Assembly: GCA_030665925.1 (NCBI GenBank)
Contig: DAOUYX010000022.1
Location: 1-13,568 of the forward strand
Direction of reading: 5' to 3'
Length of the DNA: 13,568 nucleotides
Source of the DNA: Methanosarcinales archaeon
GTDB lineage: Archaea; Halobacteriota; Syntropharchaeia; Alkanophagales; Methanospirareceae
Shown: positions 1 to 7,225 of the stretch, piece after piece
Layout: each line of letters begins with the position of its first letter
Position numbering within the stretch: position 1 is the first letter of the stretch
The notes under the pieces: generated by a model
Told to the model about the DNA's origin: nothing
Seen by the model: the letters and a program-made list of their open reading frames with translations, nothing else
Database searches by the model: none
Made by a program: the position numbers and the translations under genes

Positions 1-1008
1 ATACTCGAAAGAGAAATAAGAGCCGCCGTGAACGAAATGATTGCAACCTTGACAAACCTGGGCAAAGTCTATGAGATGGTGGTTGTCGGCAATCCGGTAA
101 TGAGAGATTTATTTTTTGGCTACTCCGTTGAGTCGCTTGGCAAAAGCCCTTACGAACCCTTGAGTGTAAAGCCGATAAGTAAAACGGCGAAAGAACTTGA
201 GATCGAGGCAAATCCTGAAGCACGAGTTTATGGTCTCCCCCTGATAAGGAGTTTTGTCGGTGCCGACGCTCTGGCTGTCGTGCTGGCGACGGAGATATAC
301 AAAAGCGAGAGGATGTGCATGGCAATAGACATCGGAACCAACACAGAAATCGTGCTCGGGAACAAAGACGGGTTGATTGCAACTTCCTGTGCAGCGGGTC
401 CCGCATTTGAAGGCGCCGGCATAACGTGCGGAATTGGCGGCGTAAGCGGGGCGATAAAAGAAGTGAGAATAGAGAACGGAGGGGTCAAGTATAAAACGAT
501 TGACGATGCCGCTCCTGTTGGAATTTGCGGTTCCGGGTTGATAGACGCTCTGGCAGAACTTCTGGACAAGAAGATAATTAATGGTAGAGGTAAGTTCTAC
601 GGCGCGGAGAAAGAATTTAAAATAGCCGAAGGAATTAGTCTTTTAGAAAAGGACATTGACCAGTTAAATCTTGCGAAAACCGCTGTAGCAGTTGGCATAA
701 AGGTCCTGCTGGGAAGATGCGGAATCGTACTTGACGAGATAGACAGCGTCCTTCTGGCTGGGGGGTTCGTAAACTTTACAAACACTGAGAATGCGATACG
801 CATAGGTCTTCTTCCAGATGTTGAGCGGGAAAAAGTGAAAAAAGTGGGAAATGCCGCGATAGAAGGAGCAAGGCAGGCGTTAATATCAAAGACAAAAAGA
901 GAAGAGGCGGAAGCAGTTGCCAAAAGGATTGAGCATGTAAAACTTGAAGAAGAAGAGAACTTTATGGAAATATTCGTCGGTGAGCTTTATTTCCGGAACT
1001 ACCTTTAA
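1..1008 (+). CDS. RACo/RamA-type ASKHA ATPase (DUF4445), reductive activator of corrinoid proteins, 5' partial
   Basis: The reading frame is open from base 1, before the first possible start (GTG at 28), so the N-terminus lies outside the window. The visible 335 residues match the C-terminal ATPase domain of COG3894/DUF4445 proteins. Motifs, numbered from the GTG: GNPVM near 21-25, the phosphate-binding AIDIGTNTE at 99-107, CAAGPAFEGAGI at 121-132, GICGSGLIDAL at 165-175, the adenosine-binding LAGGFVNFTN at 243-252, and a closing FMEIFVGELYF. Family members (RACo, RamA) use ATP to drive one-electron reduction of inactive Co(II) corrinoid to Co(I) in methyltransferase systems. There is no C-terminal 4Fe-4S ferredoxin domain as in Methanosarcina RamA, so I infer the RACo-like layout with an N-terminal 2Fe-2S domain upstream. 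The family is well supported; the partner protein cannot be seen. Confidence 0.88.
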   Translation: MLEREIRAAVNEMIATLTNLGKVYEMVVVGNPVMRDLFFGYSVESLGKSPYEPLSVKPISKTAKELEIEANPEARVYGLPLIRSFVGADALAVVLATEIYKSERMCMAIDIGTNTEIVLGNKDGLIATSCAAGPAFEGAGITCGIGGVSGAIKEVRIENGGVKYKTIDDAAPVGICGSGLIDALAELLDKKIINGRGKFYGAEKEFKIAEGISLLEKDIDQLNLAKTAVAVGIKVLLGRCGIVLDEIDSVLLAGGFVNFTNTENAIRIGLLPDVEREKVKKVGNAAIEGARQALISKTKREEAEAVAKRIEHVKLEEEENFMEIFVGELYFRNYL

Positions 1009-1014
1009 CACAAA

Positions 1015-1033
1015 CTTTCTTTAGAAAAGAAAG
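1015..1033 (+). terminator. Perfect hairpin just after the RACo-like gene
   Basis: CTTTCTTT, loop AGA, AAAGAAAG: an 8-bp perfect stem beginning seven bases after the stop codon. Further A/T-rich, partly self-complementary sequence and a T-run (about 1049-1053) follow. It is likely a transcription end or 3' processing structure. The stem is A/U-rich and so not very stable. Confidence 0.45.
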
Positions 1034-1211
1034 CTTTACCAAAGAAACTTTTTCCCTAAGAAAGGTTGATCAAAGAAATCAAAAAGCCCCAACCATGCCA
1101 CCCCGAATAAAGAGGCTGTCCCATTTTTATTAATCTAAGGATCATAAAAGCTTTGCGGGAAAAAAATTCCTACTTGAATTTTTAGTTTGCACTCTGCTCT
1201 GATTGGCGCAG

Positions 1212-1244
1212 AACTTTATTTATCTCTTTACTATACTTACGTTT
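1212..1244 (+). promoter_or_regulatory. TATA-like promoter of hef
   Basis: The A/T-rich stretch CTTTATTTAT lies roughly 25-30 bases before the ATG at 1245. This is archaeal TATA spacing for a leaderless or nearly leaderless transcript, and it supports the ATG over the upstream TTG at 1203, which would lie before the TATA element. No Shine-Dalgarno sequence precedes the ATG. Confidence 0.5.
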
Positions 1245-3584
1245 ATGCACAATCCTGCTGCGTCCAAAGGTGCATCAAAATTCATATCGCATCCACTTTT
1301 GAAAGACGGTGTGGTAGAGCGGAGAAAGTATCAAATATCCATTGCAGAAGCGGCGAAGAAGGGATCATTAATGGTCGTTTTGCCCACCGGCCTGGGTAAG
1401 ACGACCGTAGCACTATTAGTTTTAATTGAACGATTGTCGAAGGGCAAAATTCTATTTTTAGCTCCCACCAGACCGCTGGTCGAGCAGCATTCGACATTTT
1501 TACGGGGAGTTTTAAATCTCGATACCTCGCTGATACAAACGTTCACAGGCTCTATACTGGCAGATAGGCGCGGTGCGCTATGGGACGCTGCGAAAATAGT
1601 CGTTTCTACACCGCAGATAATAGAGAACGATTTGCTGAGTAACAGAATTACGCTCAGCGACGTTGCACTGCTGATCTTCGATGAATGCCATCGAGCAGTG
1701 GGGAACTACTCGTACGTTTACATTGCGGAGAAGTATGCAAAGCAAGCAAAAGAGCCGTTGGTACTGGGGATGACCGCTTCTCCGGGTAGTGAGAAGGAGA
1801 AGATCCAGGAAATCTGCACTTCGTTGGGTGTGGAGCGCGTAGAAAGCAGGACAGAATACGATCACGATGTAGCCCCGTTTATATTCAAGAAGGGCTTTGA
1901 ATGGCGTGGCATAGACGTTCCTGCTGAGATACGGAAACAGAAACGCGTATTAGACGCGGTATTGGCGGAACGAATAGAGGAATTACGAAAGCTGGGCTTT
2001 ATAAGGCAAAAGAAGAAGAGCAGTGAGATATCAAAAAAGGAGCTTTTGGCATTACGGCAGATGATAGTGGCTCAATTGGCGACCCAGAAGCATGCGGACT
2101 TATACAAGGCGTTGTCGTTGCAAGCAGAAGCGATGAAGATAAAGCATGCGATCGATTTGATAGAGACTCAGGGCATCTTCGCCGTGCGGCGGTATTTTGA
2201 GCGATTGCGGAATGAAGCGTTTTCAAAGGAGGGAAGCAAAGCGGCAAAGAGATTGCTGAAAGATGAGAAATTCATTGATACGATGAGCGCGATAGCCGCG
2301 TACGAAGGCGAGCACCCCAAGCTGAACGCGCTGATAGAGATACTGCAGCAGGAAATCCACGATCATCCAGACACACGAATAATCGTGTTCACCAACTATC
2401 GGGATACCGCAGAGATGATCGTATCCGCGTTGCATGACATGAATGCAGAGAAGGAGGGGATAAGAGCTGTTAAGTTCATCGGGCAGGCATCAAAGGAAGC
2501 GGATAAGGGCTTGAAGCAAAAGGAGCAGGTAGAGATAATAAATGAGTTTAAAGAAGGTTTTTACAACGTTTTAGTTGCTACTTCGGTGGCGGAAGAGGGG
2601 CTTGACATCCCGGCAACCGACCTCGTGCTCTTCTACGAGCCCATTCCTTCAGCGATACGGAGCATACAGAGAAAAGGAAGGACTGCACGGAAGAAAGTAG
2701 GAAAGGTAATCGTACTCATAGCAAAAGGGACGAAGGACGAAGCCTATTATTGGCTCAGCCGTAGCAAAGAACGCGAAATGCGGCGTAGGATAAGCGAGAT
2801 GGGAATGCAGAAGATGAACAATGAAAATGCCAGAGCAGAAAGTGAAGAGACGGCGAATAAAGCGGAACTGGCGATTACGCCACAAAGTAAGGAACAAGAG
2901 GACCAACGGCGACTAACAGACTTTGAAAACGGGCAGAAATTAACTATCTTCGTGGATCTTCGGGAGACGAAATCCGGAGTGGCGCGGTTTCTGGAAAAAG
3001 CGGGTATGGACCTGAAATTACAGAATTTAGGGATTGGCGACTACGTTGTATCTGATAGGGTATGTATAGAGCGTAAGACCACGACTGATTTCCTGGATTC
3101 CCTGATAAACAAACGCAGGAATCTGTTAGAGCAGATTCTTCGTATGAGGAAGGAGTATAAGAAGCCGGTGCTCGTTATTGAGGGCGAATCGCTCTATGGG
3201 CAGCGGAATGTGCATCCCAATGTGGTACGGGCAGTAATGGCAACCATAGCCATTGACCTCTCGGTTCCTATAATACAAACCAGGGACGAAGCTGATACTG
3301 CATCTTTACTCTATGTCATAGCAAAGCGGGAGCAAATGCCGAACAAAACGGAGATCAATCCGCATGGTAAGAAGCCGTCTGCATCGTTGACGGAGCAGCA
3401 GGAATATCTTGTCTCGGCAGTATCCAACATCGGCATCGTGACGGCGAGGAATCTGCTACGGCGATTTAAGACGGTAGAAAAGGTGGTAACCGCATCAAAG
3501 GAGGAGCTGATGGAGGTTGAGCACGTAGGTGAGAAAACAGTCGAGCATATACGAGAGGTCTTGAGTACGAAATACGAAGAGTGA
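1245..3584 (+). CDS. hef: Hef: archaeal XPF/FANCM-type helicase-nuclease for stalled forks
   Basis: A 779-residue protein combining an SF2 helicase with an XPF-type nuclease, close to the known length of archaeal Hef. Helicase motifs: PTGLGKTT at 47-54, DECH at 146-149, TASPG near 177, and motif VI QRKGRTAR at 475-482. The insert at about 230-370 is charged and helical, as in Hef and FANCM. A linker near 520-565 leads to the ERCC4 nuclease with GDYVV (about 598) and the catalytic ERKTTTD (609-615), then a C-terminal tandem helix-hairpin-helix region (about 724-771, IGIVTARNLL and VEHVGEKTV). Hef unwinds and cuts forked DNA, usually as a dimer. All catalytic motifs are intact. The frame opens further upstream to a TTG at 1203, but the TATA position and the usual Hef N-terminus (short tail, then HPLLK and RKYQ) favour the ATG at 1245. 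Confidence 0.96.
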   Translation: MHNPAASKGASKFISHPLLKDGVVERRKYQISIAEAAKKGSLMVVLPTGLGKTTVALLVLIERLSKGKILFLAPTRPLVEQHSTFLRGVLNLDTSLIQTFTGSILADRRGALWDAAKIVVSTPQIIENDLLSNRITLSDVALLIFDECHRAVGNYSYVYIAEKYAKQAKEPLVLGMTASPGSEKEKIQEICTSLGVERVESRTEYDHDVAPFIFKKGFEWRGIDVPAEIRKQKRVLDAVLAERIEELRKLGFIRQKKKSSEISKKELLALRQMIVAQLATQKHADLYKALSLQAEAMKIKHAIDLIETQGIFAVRRYFERLRNEAFSKEGSKAAKRLLKDEKFIDTMSAIAAYEGEHPKLNALIEILQQEIHDHPDTRIIVFTNYRDTAEMIVSALHDMNAEKEGIRAVKFIGQASKEADKGLKQKEQVEIINEFKEGFYNVLVATSVAEEGLDIPATDLVLFYEPIPSAIRSIQRKGRTARKKVGKVIVLIAKGTKDEAYYWLSRSKEREMRRRISEMGMQKMNNENARAESEETANKAELAITPQSKEQEDQRRLTDFENGQKLTIFVDLRETKSGVARFLEKAGMDLKLQNLGIGDYVVSDRVCIERKTTTDFLDSLINKRRNLLEQILRMRKEYKKPVLVIEGESLYGQRNVHPNVVRAVMATIAIDLSVPIIQTRDEADTASLLYVIAKREQMPNKTEINPHGKKPSASLTEQQEYLVSAVSNIGIVTARNLLRRFKTVEKVVTASKEELMEVEHVGEKTVEHIREVLSTKYEE

Positions 3585-3744
3585 CAATTAGGTAAGATTT
3601 TGCGTGACCCGCAACCGCGAAGAATATCACAGCTAAATATCTCTTCAATGCCGTGAGGACATCCTTCCTGTCCGTCTTCTCCGGCACGATAACCACCAAT
3701 TTACGCTGCGGTGCGTTTTGCCAGATATTGCTCAATTCAAGCAA
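3585..3744 (-). pseudogene. Possible truncated minus-strand coding remnant, unrecognised
   Basis: Reading leftward from about 3744, the translation looks protein-like: LSNIWQNAPQRKLVVIVPEK, followed by a helix-like stretch, KRYLAVIFFAVAGHAKSYL. The frame has no start with a good promoter; the only candidates are a TTG at 3744 and nearby codons, and a stop lies just upstream at about 3766-3768. It runs on without a stop into the antisense of the hef 3' end (to 3466). The composition suggests the C-terminal end of a protein whose 5' part was replaced by the promoter of the next gene. I do not recognise the family. It could also be a chance open frame. Confidence 0.3.
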
Positions 3745-3760
3745 TGTTGCTAAAAATAGA

Positions 3761-3797
3761 AAAGTTTATATACCTCTATTTTCAATTATTTATCGCG
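3761..3797 (+). promoter_or_regulatory. Strong TATA-box promoter of the small membrane protein gene
   Basis: AAAAGTTTATATACC carries a purine-rich BRE-like start and a TATA core TTTATATA (3765-3772). The expected start of transcription, about 26 bases on, falls at about 3795, next to the ATG at 3798. A leaderless transcript is inferred. Confidence 0.6.
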
Positions 3798-4082
3798 ATG
3801 AAAATCGCTGGATATAAAGCGGAAGAGCAGGCGGGGGGAGTTATTAAAACCGCTGAGGATGCGGAGATACGGAAGGAGATTGAGAGGAAAACGGCAAAGT
3901 CGTTCTATTTTATTACTTTCGGATTGATCTTTTACGCCCTGTATTCCACCATATCTGTTCCGCCAGAGAATATCTTCTTGGGCGCAGCTTTGGTTTTATT
4001 TCTGTTAGGAGCAGGATGCATGGCATTTGCGATATTTTATACGTTTTGGCTTGCAAGGAAGATGTGTTCTAGCGGGGGTTGA
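3798..4082 (+). CDS. Small two-helix membrane protein, function unknown
   Basis: This 94-residue protein has a charged N-terminal cytoplasmic-looking segment (1-33; KAEEQAGG, then an acidic/basic helix EIRKEIERK) and two hydrophobic segments at about 35-54 and 59-86, with a short polar turn containing PPEN between them. It ends in a Cys/Ser/Gly tail. The frame extends upstream to 3711, but the strong TATA box immediately before the ATG at 3798 places the start there. It is transcribed toward the glycosyltransferase pair (convergent). I do not recognise a family, and nothing visible ties it to hef beyond adjacency. Confidence 0.65.
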   Translation: MKIAGYKAEEQAGGVIKTAEDAEIRKEIERKTAKSFYFITFGLIFYALYSTISVPPENIFLGAALVLFLLGAGCMAFAIFYTFWLARKMCSSGG

Positions 4083-4093
4083 CTCATGGATAG

Positions 4094-4153
4094 AAACCTT
4101 TAGAAGGATTTTGAACCGAGTTCATGTAAAACTCTGAAGGTTTGTTTTGTTTG
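4094..4153. terminator. Nested inverted repeat between convergent genes
   Basis: An outer repeat AAACCTT (4094-4100) / AAGGTTT (4137-4143) encloses an inner GAGTT (4118-4122) / AACTC (4130-4134). The T-rich TTTGTTTTGTTTG follows on the plus strand. Its place between two converging genes (stops at 4082 and 4176) suits a transcription terminator for the rightward gene. Structure-based only. Confidence 0.35.
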
Positions 4154-4175
4154 TAATTTGGTAGTGCGAATTTCA

Positions 4176-5405
4176 TCAGTTGCTTCTGCCATTACCCCCT
4201 TTCCTTTCTTTAAGTACCTGCTCCAATTTCTCCGCGGCATACTTGTGGTCGAATTTCCTTGATAATGCTAAGGCATTATTACCGATCTTCTTCCTCAGCT
4301 CGACATCTTTCAAGAGCATAATTACATACTCAGAAAAAGCATTATAATCGTCAGTTACAAACATATCCTCCCCATGTATCGGATTTATACCAAAAGTAGC
4401 CAGCCGAGTAGCAACTACGGGCAGCCCACAAGCCATAGCTTCTAAGAGCTTCCCCCTGAAACCAGTGCCCAATTCAATCGGTGCTACAAACACGTCGCTA
4501 TTCCAGTAAAGCCGCCGTACATTCTCGTCATCCCCCCCTTCCCGGACTGTTATATTCTCGCTTCTCAAATTCAGAAGTTCTCGGGGCGGATTGAATCCAA
4601 TTGCATAAAACTTTGCATCCGAGACTTCCCGCAGGATTCTGTCCCAGCAGTGGGTGATAAAGTTCTTAACAGCATCCACATTGGGATAATGCTGAAAATT
4701 GCCCAAGTAAAGAATATTTTTAGTGTTTCTTTCCCAGGACTTCTTCTTCGGCGGCGTGTAAAACTCCGTGTCTACTCCATGAGGCACTACTCTGATCTTG
4801 TTCTTCAATCCTGGAGCATAGCTTATCAGAATATCGCCATCCTCTCTGGTTAAAGTTAAAATTCTATCTGCAACATCGTACATCTTAAATTCGTAATTAA
4901 ATAGCTCTTTTATCGTATCTTCACTAACGTCCTCTCCTTTTGCAGCTCTTAGTTTAAATGCCTTTGTGTAGCATTCGTGTACCGAAATCACAGTCATGGT
5001 ATCTGCGGGGATGAGGCTGCGATTCGCTTCTATATACTGCCCCATCATCGCATATTCAGCAATAACAGCATCAAAATGCTTCTCCTTCAAAGTCAATTTC
5101 AATGCATATTCAATCTTTTCGTCATAACCTCCGTCTCCGGTTAAGAAGACCTTCGGTCTGTTCAATCTTTTATAAAGCGCCTCTACTTCATCACGAGGTC
5201 GTTCTCTGGAGGAATCAATTCTGATAATCTTTTCACAGAAATGCTCAAGGCTTTTATCTTTCCGGTCAGCCTCAGTATAAGCGGGGGCGATCAGCATTAT
5301 CCTATGCCCCATCGAAGACAGGTTTTTAATTCTGTGATAGATGAGAATGGGTCCGCCTATAATGTCTGCGCGGGGAAACAGCTTTGGTAGAAACAGTATG
5401 TTCAT
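4176..5405 (-). CDS. GT-B glycosyltransferase, family 4-like
   Basis: A 409-residue protein with the two-domain GT-B plan. The N-terminal acceptor domain begins MNILFLPKLF with a Gly-rich IIGGPILIYH loop (15-24) and SMGHRIMLI. The C-terminal nucleotide-sugar domain starts near VVPHGVDTEFY (207-216) and ILYLGNFQHYPN (231-242). The donor-site segment LGTGFRGKLLEAMACGLPVV spans 312-331; Glu322 matches the second Glu of the family's EX7E motif, while the first position is not Glu, as in many GTG-type members. No signal peptide or membrane helix is evident, so it is probably cytosolic or membrane-peripheral. It is transcribed behind the GT-A gene with a 2-nt gap, certainly co-transcribed. Sugar donor and acceptor cannot be deduced; surface-glycan or N-glycan assembly is inferred. 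Confidence 0.88.
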   Translation of the reverse strand: MNILFLPKLFPRADIIGGPILIYHRIKNLSSMGHRIMLIAPAYTEADRKDKSLEHFCEKIIRIDSSRERPRDEVEALYKRLNRPKVFLTGDGGYDEKIEYALKLTLKEKHFDAVIAEYAMMGQYIEANRSLIPADTMTVISVHECYTKAFKLRAAKGEDVSEDTIKELFNYEFKMYDVADRILTLTREDGDILISYAPGLKNKIRVVPHGVDTEFYTPPKKKSWERNTKNILYLGNFQHYPNVDAVKNFITHCWDRILREVSDAKFYAIGFNPPRELLNLRSENITVREGGDDENVRRLYWNSDVFVAPIELGTGFRGKLLEAMACGLPVVATRLATFGINPIHGEDMFVTDDYNAFSEYVIMLLKDVELRKKIGNNALALSRKFDHKYAAEKLEQVLKERKGGNGRSN

Positions 5406-5407
5406 TT

Positions 5408-6634
5408 TCAGTGCACCCCTTTACAAATAATATCCCTTATCCGTGAACGAGTATCTTCCTGGCCTGTAAACAGCATCAATTCACGCCACCGTTTTTGCAG
5501 TTCACACAACCTTTGAAAAGGGTTGAATTTTGGCACTGCGTCAGTTTTAGCAATGGCAATATTATTTATTGTTTCTACACTACCTTTTCTATCACCCTGT
5601 GCGAGATACTCCTCGGATAACAGTTTGCAAGCCTGCTCAATCTTCTCTTCAAGGTTGGATTTCAGAAAACACCCGGGGTAGGGATCAAAATCTTCTGGAT
5701 AAACCTTTCGCATTCCTTCCATCTCCTTTTGCGTTTCGATCTTTACTCGCTCATAGATAAAGCGATAGATGTCTTCTCTAAACTGCATCCATGTGGTATG
5801 CGCCCTTGGTGGTGGGAGGTGCATAATGGAAAGTTGATTATCGAGGAAGAAGGAAAAACCAAGCATCCTCGCATTTATCAAAAAGTCTATATCCTCGCCT
5901 CGCCGGACATTCGGGTCAAAAGGAACGACTGTAAAGAGATTGCGATGGATGACCATATTTCCACCAAAAACAAAAGCCGTCTCTTTCAACCGCGGTTCAG
6001 CCCCAATGATTTTATCAAATGCTTCATTCATCCTCTCAGATTGATCCCAATATTTCATCCAGGGGCGATACGGTTTTTTAACGTGGTAGTCACCATCAGG
6101 TTGAAGATAGTAGCCCGCCACTGCATTGATGGTTCTTCCGCCAATTTCCCTGCCAATAAATTCTCGGGCTTTTAACATGAATTTCGGATCCTCAAAGACT
6201 TCGTCATCGTCAATAAGCACTGCAACATCTGAACCCAGAACATGCGGAATGAACGTGCATAGATTTCGAACGTTGGAATAGCCACGAAGTTGAAGAAGGT
6301 CAATGTACTCTTTCTTACCCTCACGACGCAACAGCTCATGTATCTGCGTAAGATGTGATTGTCCAAACAACAGTATTTCTACTCCCGGATTGGCAGACTC
6401 GATGATACGGGCGACTTTTTTCTCAACCTTGGATTCAATGTCCTCTGCAGTAGCGACTGCGATTATTACAAGGTCAAAATTTTTATCCTCCAGCCGCTCT
6501 ATGCTCTGTATTGCTCTGAATAACGTGCCTTCAGTATCTAAAGGCGTTGGATGGTCATAGATAGAGTCTCCTTCCTTATATCCCGCTTCGCTTTCTCTTC
6601 CCCAATATGAGGGGATTGCCATTGTGAGTTTCAT
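5408..6634 (-). CDS. GT-A fold glycosyltransferase (family 2-like)
   Basis: 408 residues, promoter-proximal gene of a two-gene operon. It opens MKLTMAIPSYWGR, a GT-A first strand. The metal-binding DXD-type site is VLIDDDEVFEDP (139-150). FVFGGNMVIHR (221-231) and RRGEDIDFLINARMLGF (244-260) match the acceptor and ED motifs of family 2 enzymes, and His272 in IMHLPPPR may be a further metal ligand. The region after about 285 is a charged helical extension of more than 100 residues (REDIYRFIYERVK and so on), ending in WRELMLFTGQEDTRSR, with no membrane helix. The N-terminus has an unusual insert, residues 14-35, containing YDHPTPLD. Specific activity is unknown. Downstream is a GT-B enzyme, so they likely add successive sugars to one glycan. 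Confidence 0.82.
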   Translation of the reverse strand: MKLTMAIPSYWGRESEAGYKEGDSIYDHPTPLDTEGTLFRAIQSIERLEDKNFDLVIIAVATAEDIESKVEKKVARIIESANPGVEILLFGQSHLTQIHELLRREGKKEYIDLLQLRGYSNVRNLCTFIPHVLGSDVAVLIDDDEVFEDPKFMLKAREFIGREIGGRTINAVAGYYLQPDGDYHVKKPYRPWMKYWDQSERMNEAFDKIIGAEPRLKETAFVFGGNMVIHRNLFTVVPFDPNVRRGEDIDFLINARMLGFSFFLDNQLSIMHLPPPRAHTTWMQFREDIYRFIYERVKIETQKEMEGMRKVYPEDFDPYPGCFLKSNLEEKIEQACKLLSEEYLAQGDRKGSVETINNIAIAKTDAVPKFNPFQRLCELQKRWRELMLFTGQEDTRSRIRDIICKGVH

Positions 6635-6670
6635 GGCTTCTGGTTTTTGTAGAATTTAATACCAATGAGT

Positions 6671-6700
6671 AATCTTATAATTATTTAATACAGGTAAAGT
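6671..6700. promoter_or_regulatory. A/T-rich divergent promoter region, glycosyltransferases versus rpl12
   Basis: CTTATAATTATTTAATAC supplies TATA-like sequence in both directions. Rightward it is about 60-75 bases before the rpl12 ATG, giving an untranslated leader of roughly 40 nt. Leftward it is about 40-60 bases before the glycosyltransferase ATG at 6634. The exact boxes cannot be assigned by eye. Confidence 0.4.
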
Positions 6701-6733
6701 TAGAGTATAGAAGAAAGGTGTAAATGAAGATAA

Positions 6734-6739
6734 GGAGGT
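6734..6739 (+). promoter_or_regulatory. rpl12: Strong Shine-Dalgarno site of rpl12
   Basis: GGAGGT lies ten bases before the ATG at 6750, a full match to the 16S anti-Shine-Dalgarno core. It marks 6750 as the start and contrasts with the apparently leaderless genes elsewhere in the window. It also lies inside a five-codon upstream reading frame (6724-6741). Confidence 0.75.
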
Positions 6740-6749
6740 AAACGTAGAG

Positions 6750-7097
6750 ATGGAATATATATACGCTGCATTGCTCTTGCATAACTCCGATGTGGAGATC
6801 ACAGAGGACGGAATAACCAAGATACTGAAGGCTGCAGGTGTAAAGGCAGATAAGGGCAGAGTGAAAGCACTGATTTCCGCTCTGAGCGGTGTTGACATAG
6901 AGGAAGCGATGGCGCAAGCACAGCCGGCATACGCTCCTGCGGCAATGGCGCCAGCGGCGGTACCGGCACAAGCACAGCCGGCATCAGCTCCAGAAGCGGC
7001 AGAGACGGAAAAGAAAGGGAAGGAAGAGAAGACGGAAGAGGAGGAAGAGGAAGCAGAAGAAGCGGGTATGGAAGGGCTATCTGCATTATTCGGGTAA
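6750..7097 (+). CDS. rpl12: Ribosomal stalk protein P1/L12 (archaeal aP1)
   Basis: 115 residues, the typical length of archaeal P1. The N-terminal dimerisation and P0-binding helical domain (MEYIYAALLLHNSDVEITED, about 1-58) is followed by an Ala/Pro hinge (about 59-84), an acidic/lysine-rich segment (about 85-103) and the conserved C-terminal tail MEGLSALFG, which recruits translation GTPases. In most archaea rpl12 follows the L1 and L10 genes. Here it stands alone, preceded by divergent glycosyltransferase genes and followed by a T-run and a tRNA gene. The hinge contains a near-exact 20-nt direct repeat. Translation starts from a strong GGAGGT site. Confidence 0.96.
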   Translation: MEYIYAALLLHNSDVEITEDGITKILKAAGVKADKGRVKALISALSGVDIEEAMAQAQPAYAPAAMAPAAVPAQAQPASAPEAAETEKKGKEEKTEEEEEEAEEAGMEGLSALFG

Positions 7098-7120
7098 GCT
7101 AAAACAAGCCTTTCCTCAAT

Positions 7121-7138
7121 CTTTCTTTTTTAATTTAA
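7121..7138 (+). terminator. rpl12: Oligo-T terminator after rpl12
   Basis: CTTTCTTTTTTAATTT follows the rpl12 stop by about 25 bases. Archaeal RNA polymerase terminates efficiently at such T-runs without a required hairpin. It would isolate rpl12 from the tRNA gene. Confidence 0.5.
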
Positions 7139-7161
7139 GAACTATTTTTCAAAACTTAGCG

Positions 7162-7183
7162 AGGAACAATTTTTTAAGTTCCT
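7162..7183 (+). promoter_or_regulatory. A/T-rich element with inverted repeat before the tRNA gene
   Basis: AGGAAC (7162-7167) and GTTCCT (7178-7183) flank AATTTTTTAA. The A/T core lies roughly 50 bases before the tRNA 5' end, a reasonable position for a TATA box with a short 5' leader. A third copy of the half-site (AGGAAC) occurs just before the tRNA, at about 7216-7221. Confidence 0.35.
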
Positions 7184-7225
7184 ATATCTCACTTTCTTTA
7201 GTTAGTTAGTAAGTAAGGAACTTAT

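Noticed and set aside
1011..1090. Repeated AAGAAA/CTTT units as a CRISPR-like or tandem array
   Set aside because: The units vary in length and spacing with no conserved repeat; they look like A/T-rich hairpin sequence after a gene.
1203..1244. TTG at 1203 as the hef start
   Set aside because: It lies upstream of the TATA-like element and adds 14 hydrophobic residues not typical of Hef; ATG 1245 fits better.
1245..4082. hef plus the small membrane protein as a defence module
   Set aside because: Hef is a housekeeping fork-repair protein in euryarchaea and the small gene has its own promoter; nothing else supports a defence role.
7198..7218. TTAG/TAAG short tandem repeats before the tRNA
   Set aside because: Only five imperfect 4-base units, too few to indicate a functional repeat.
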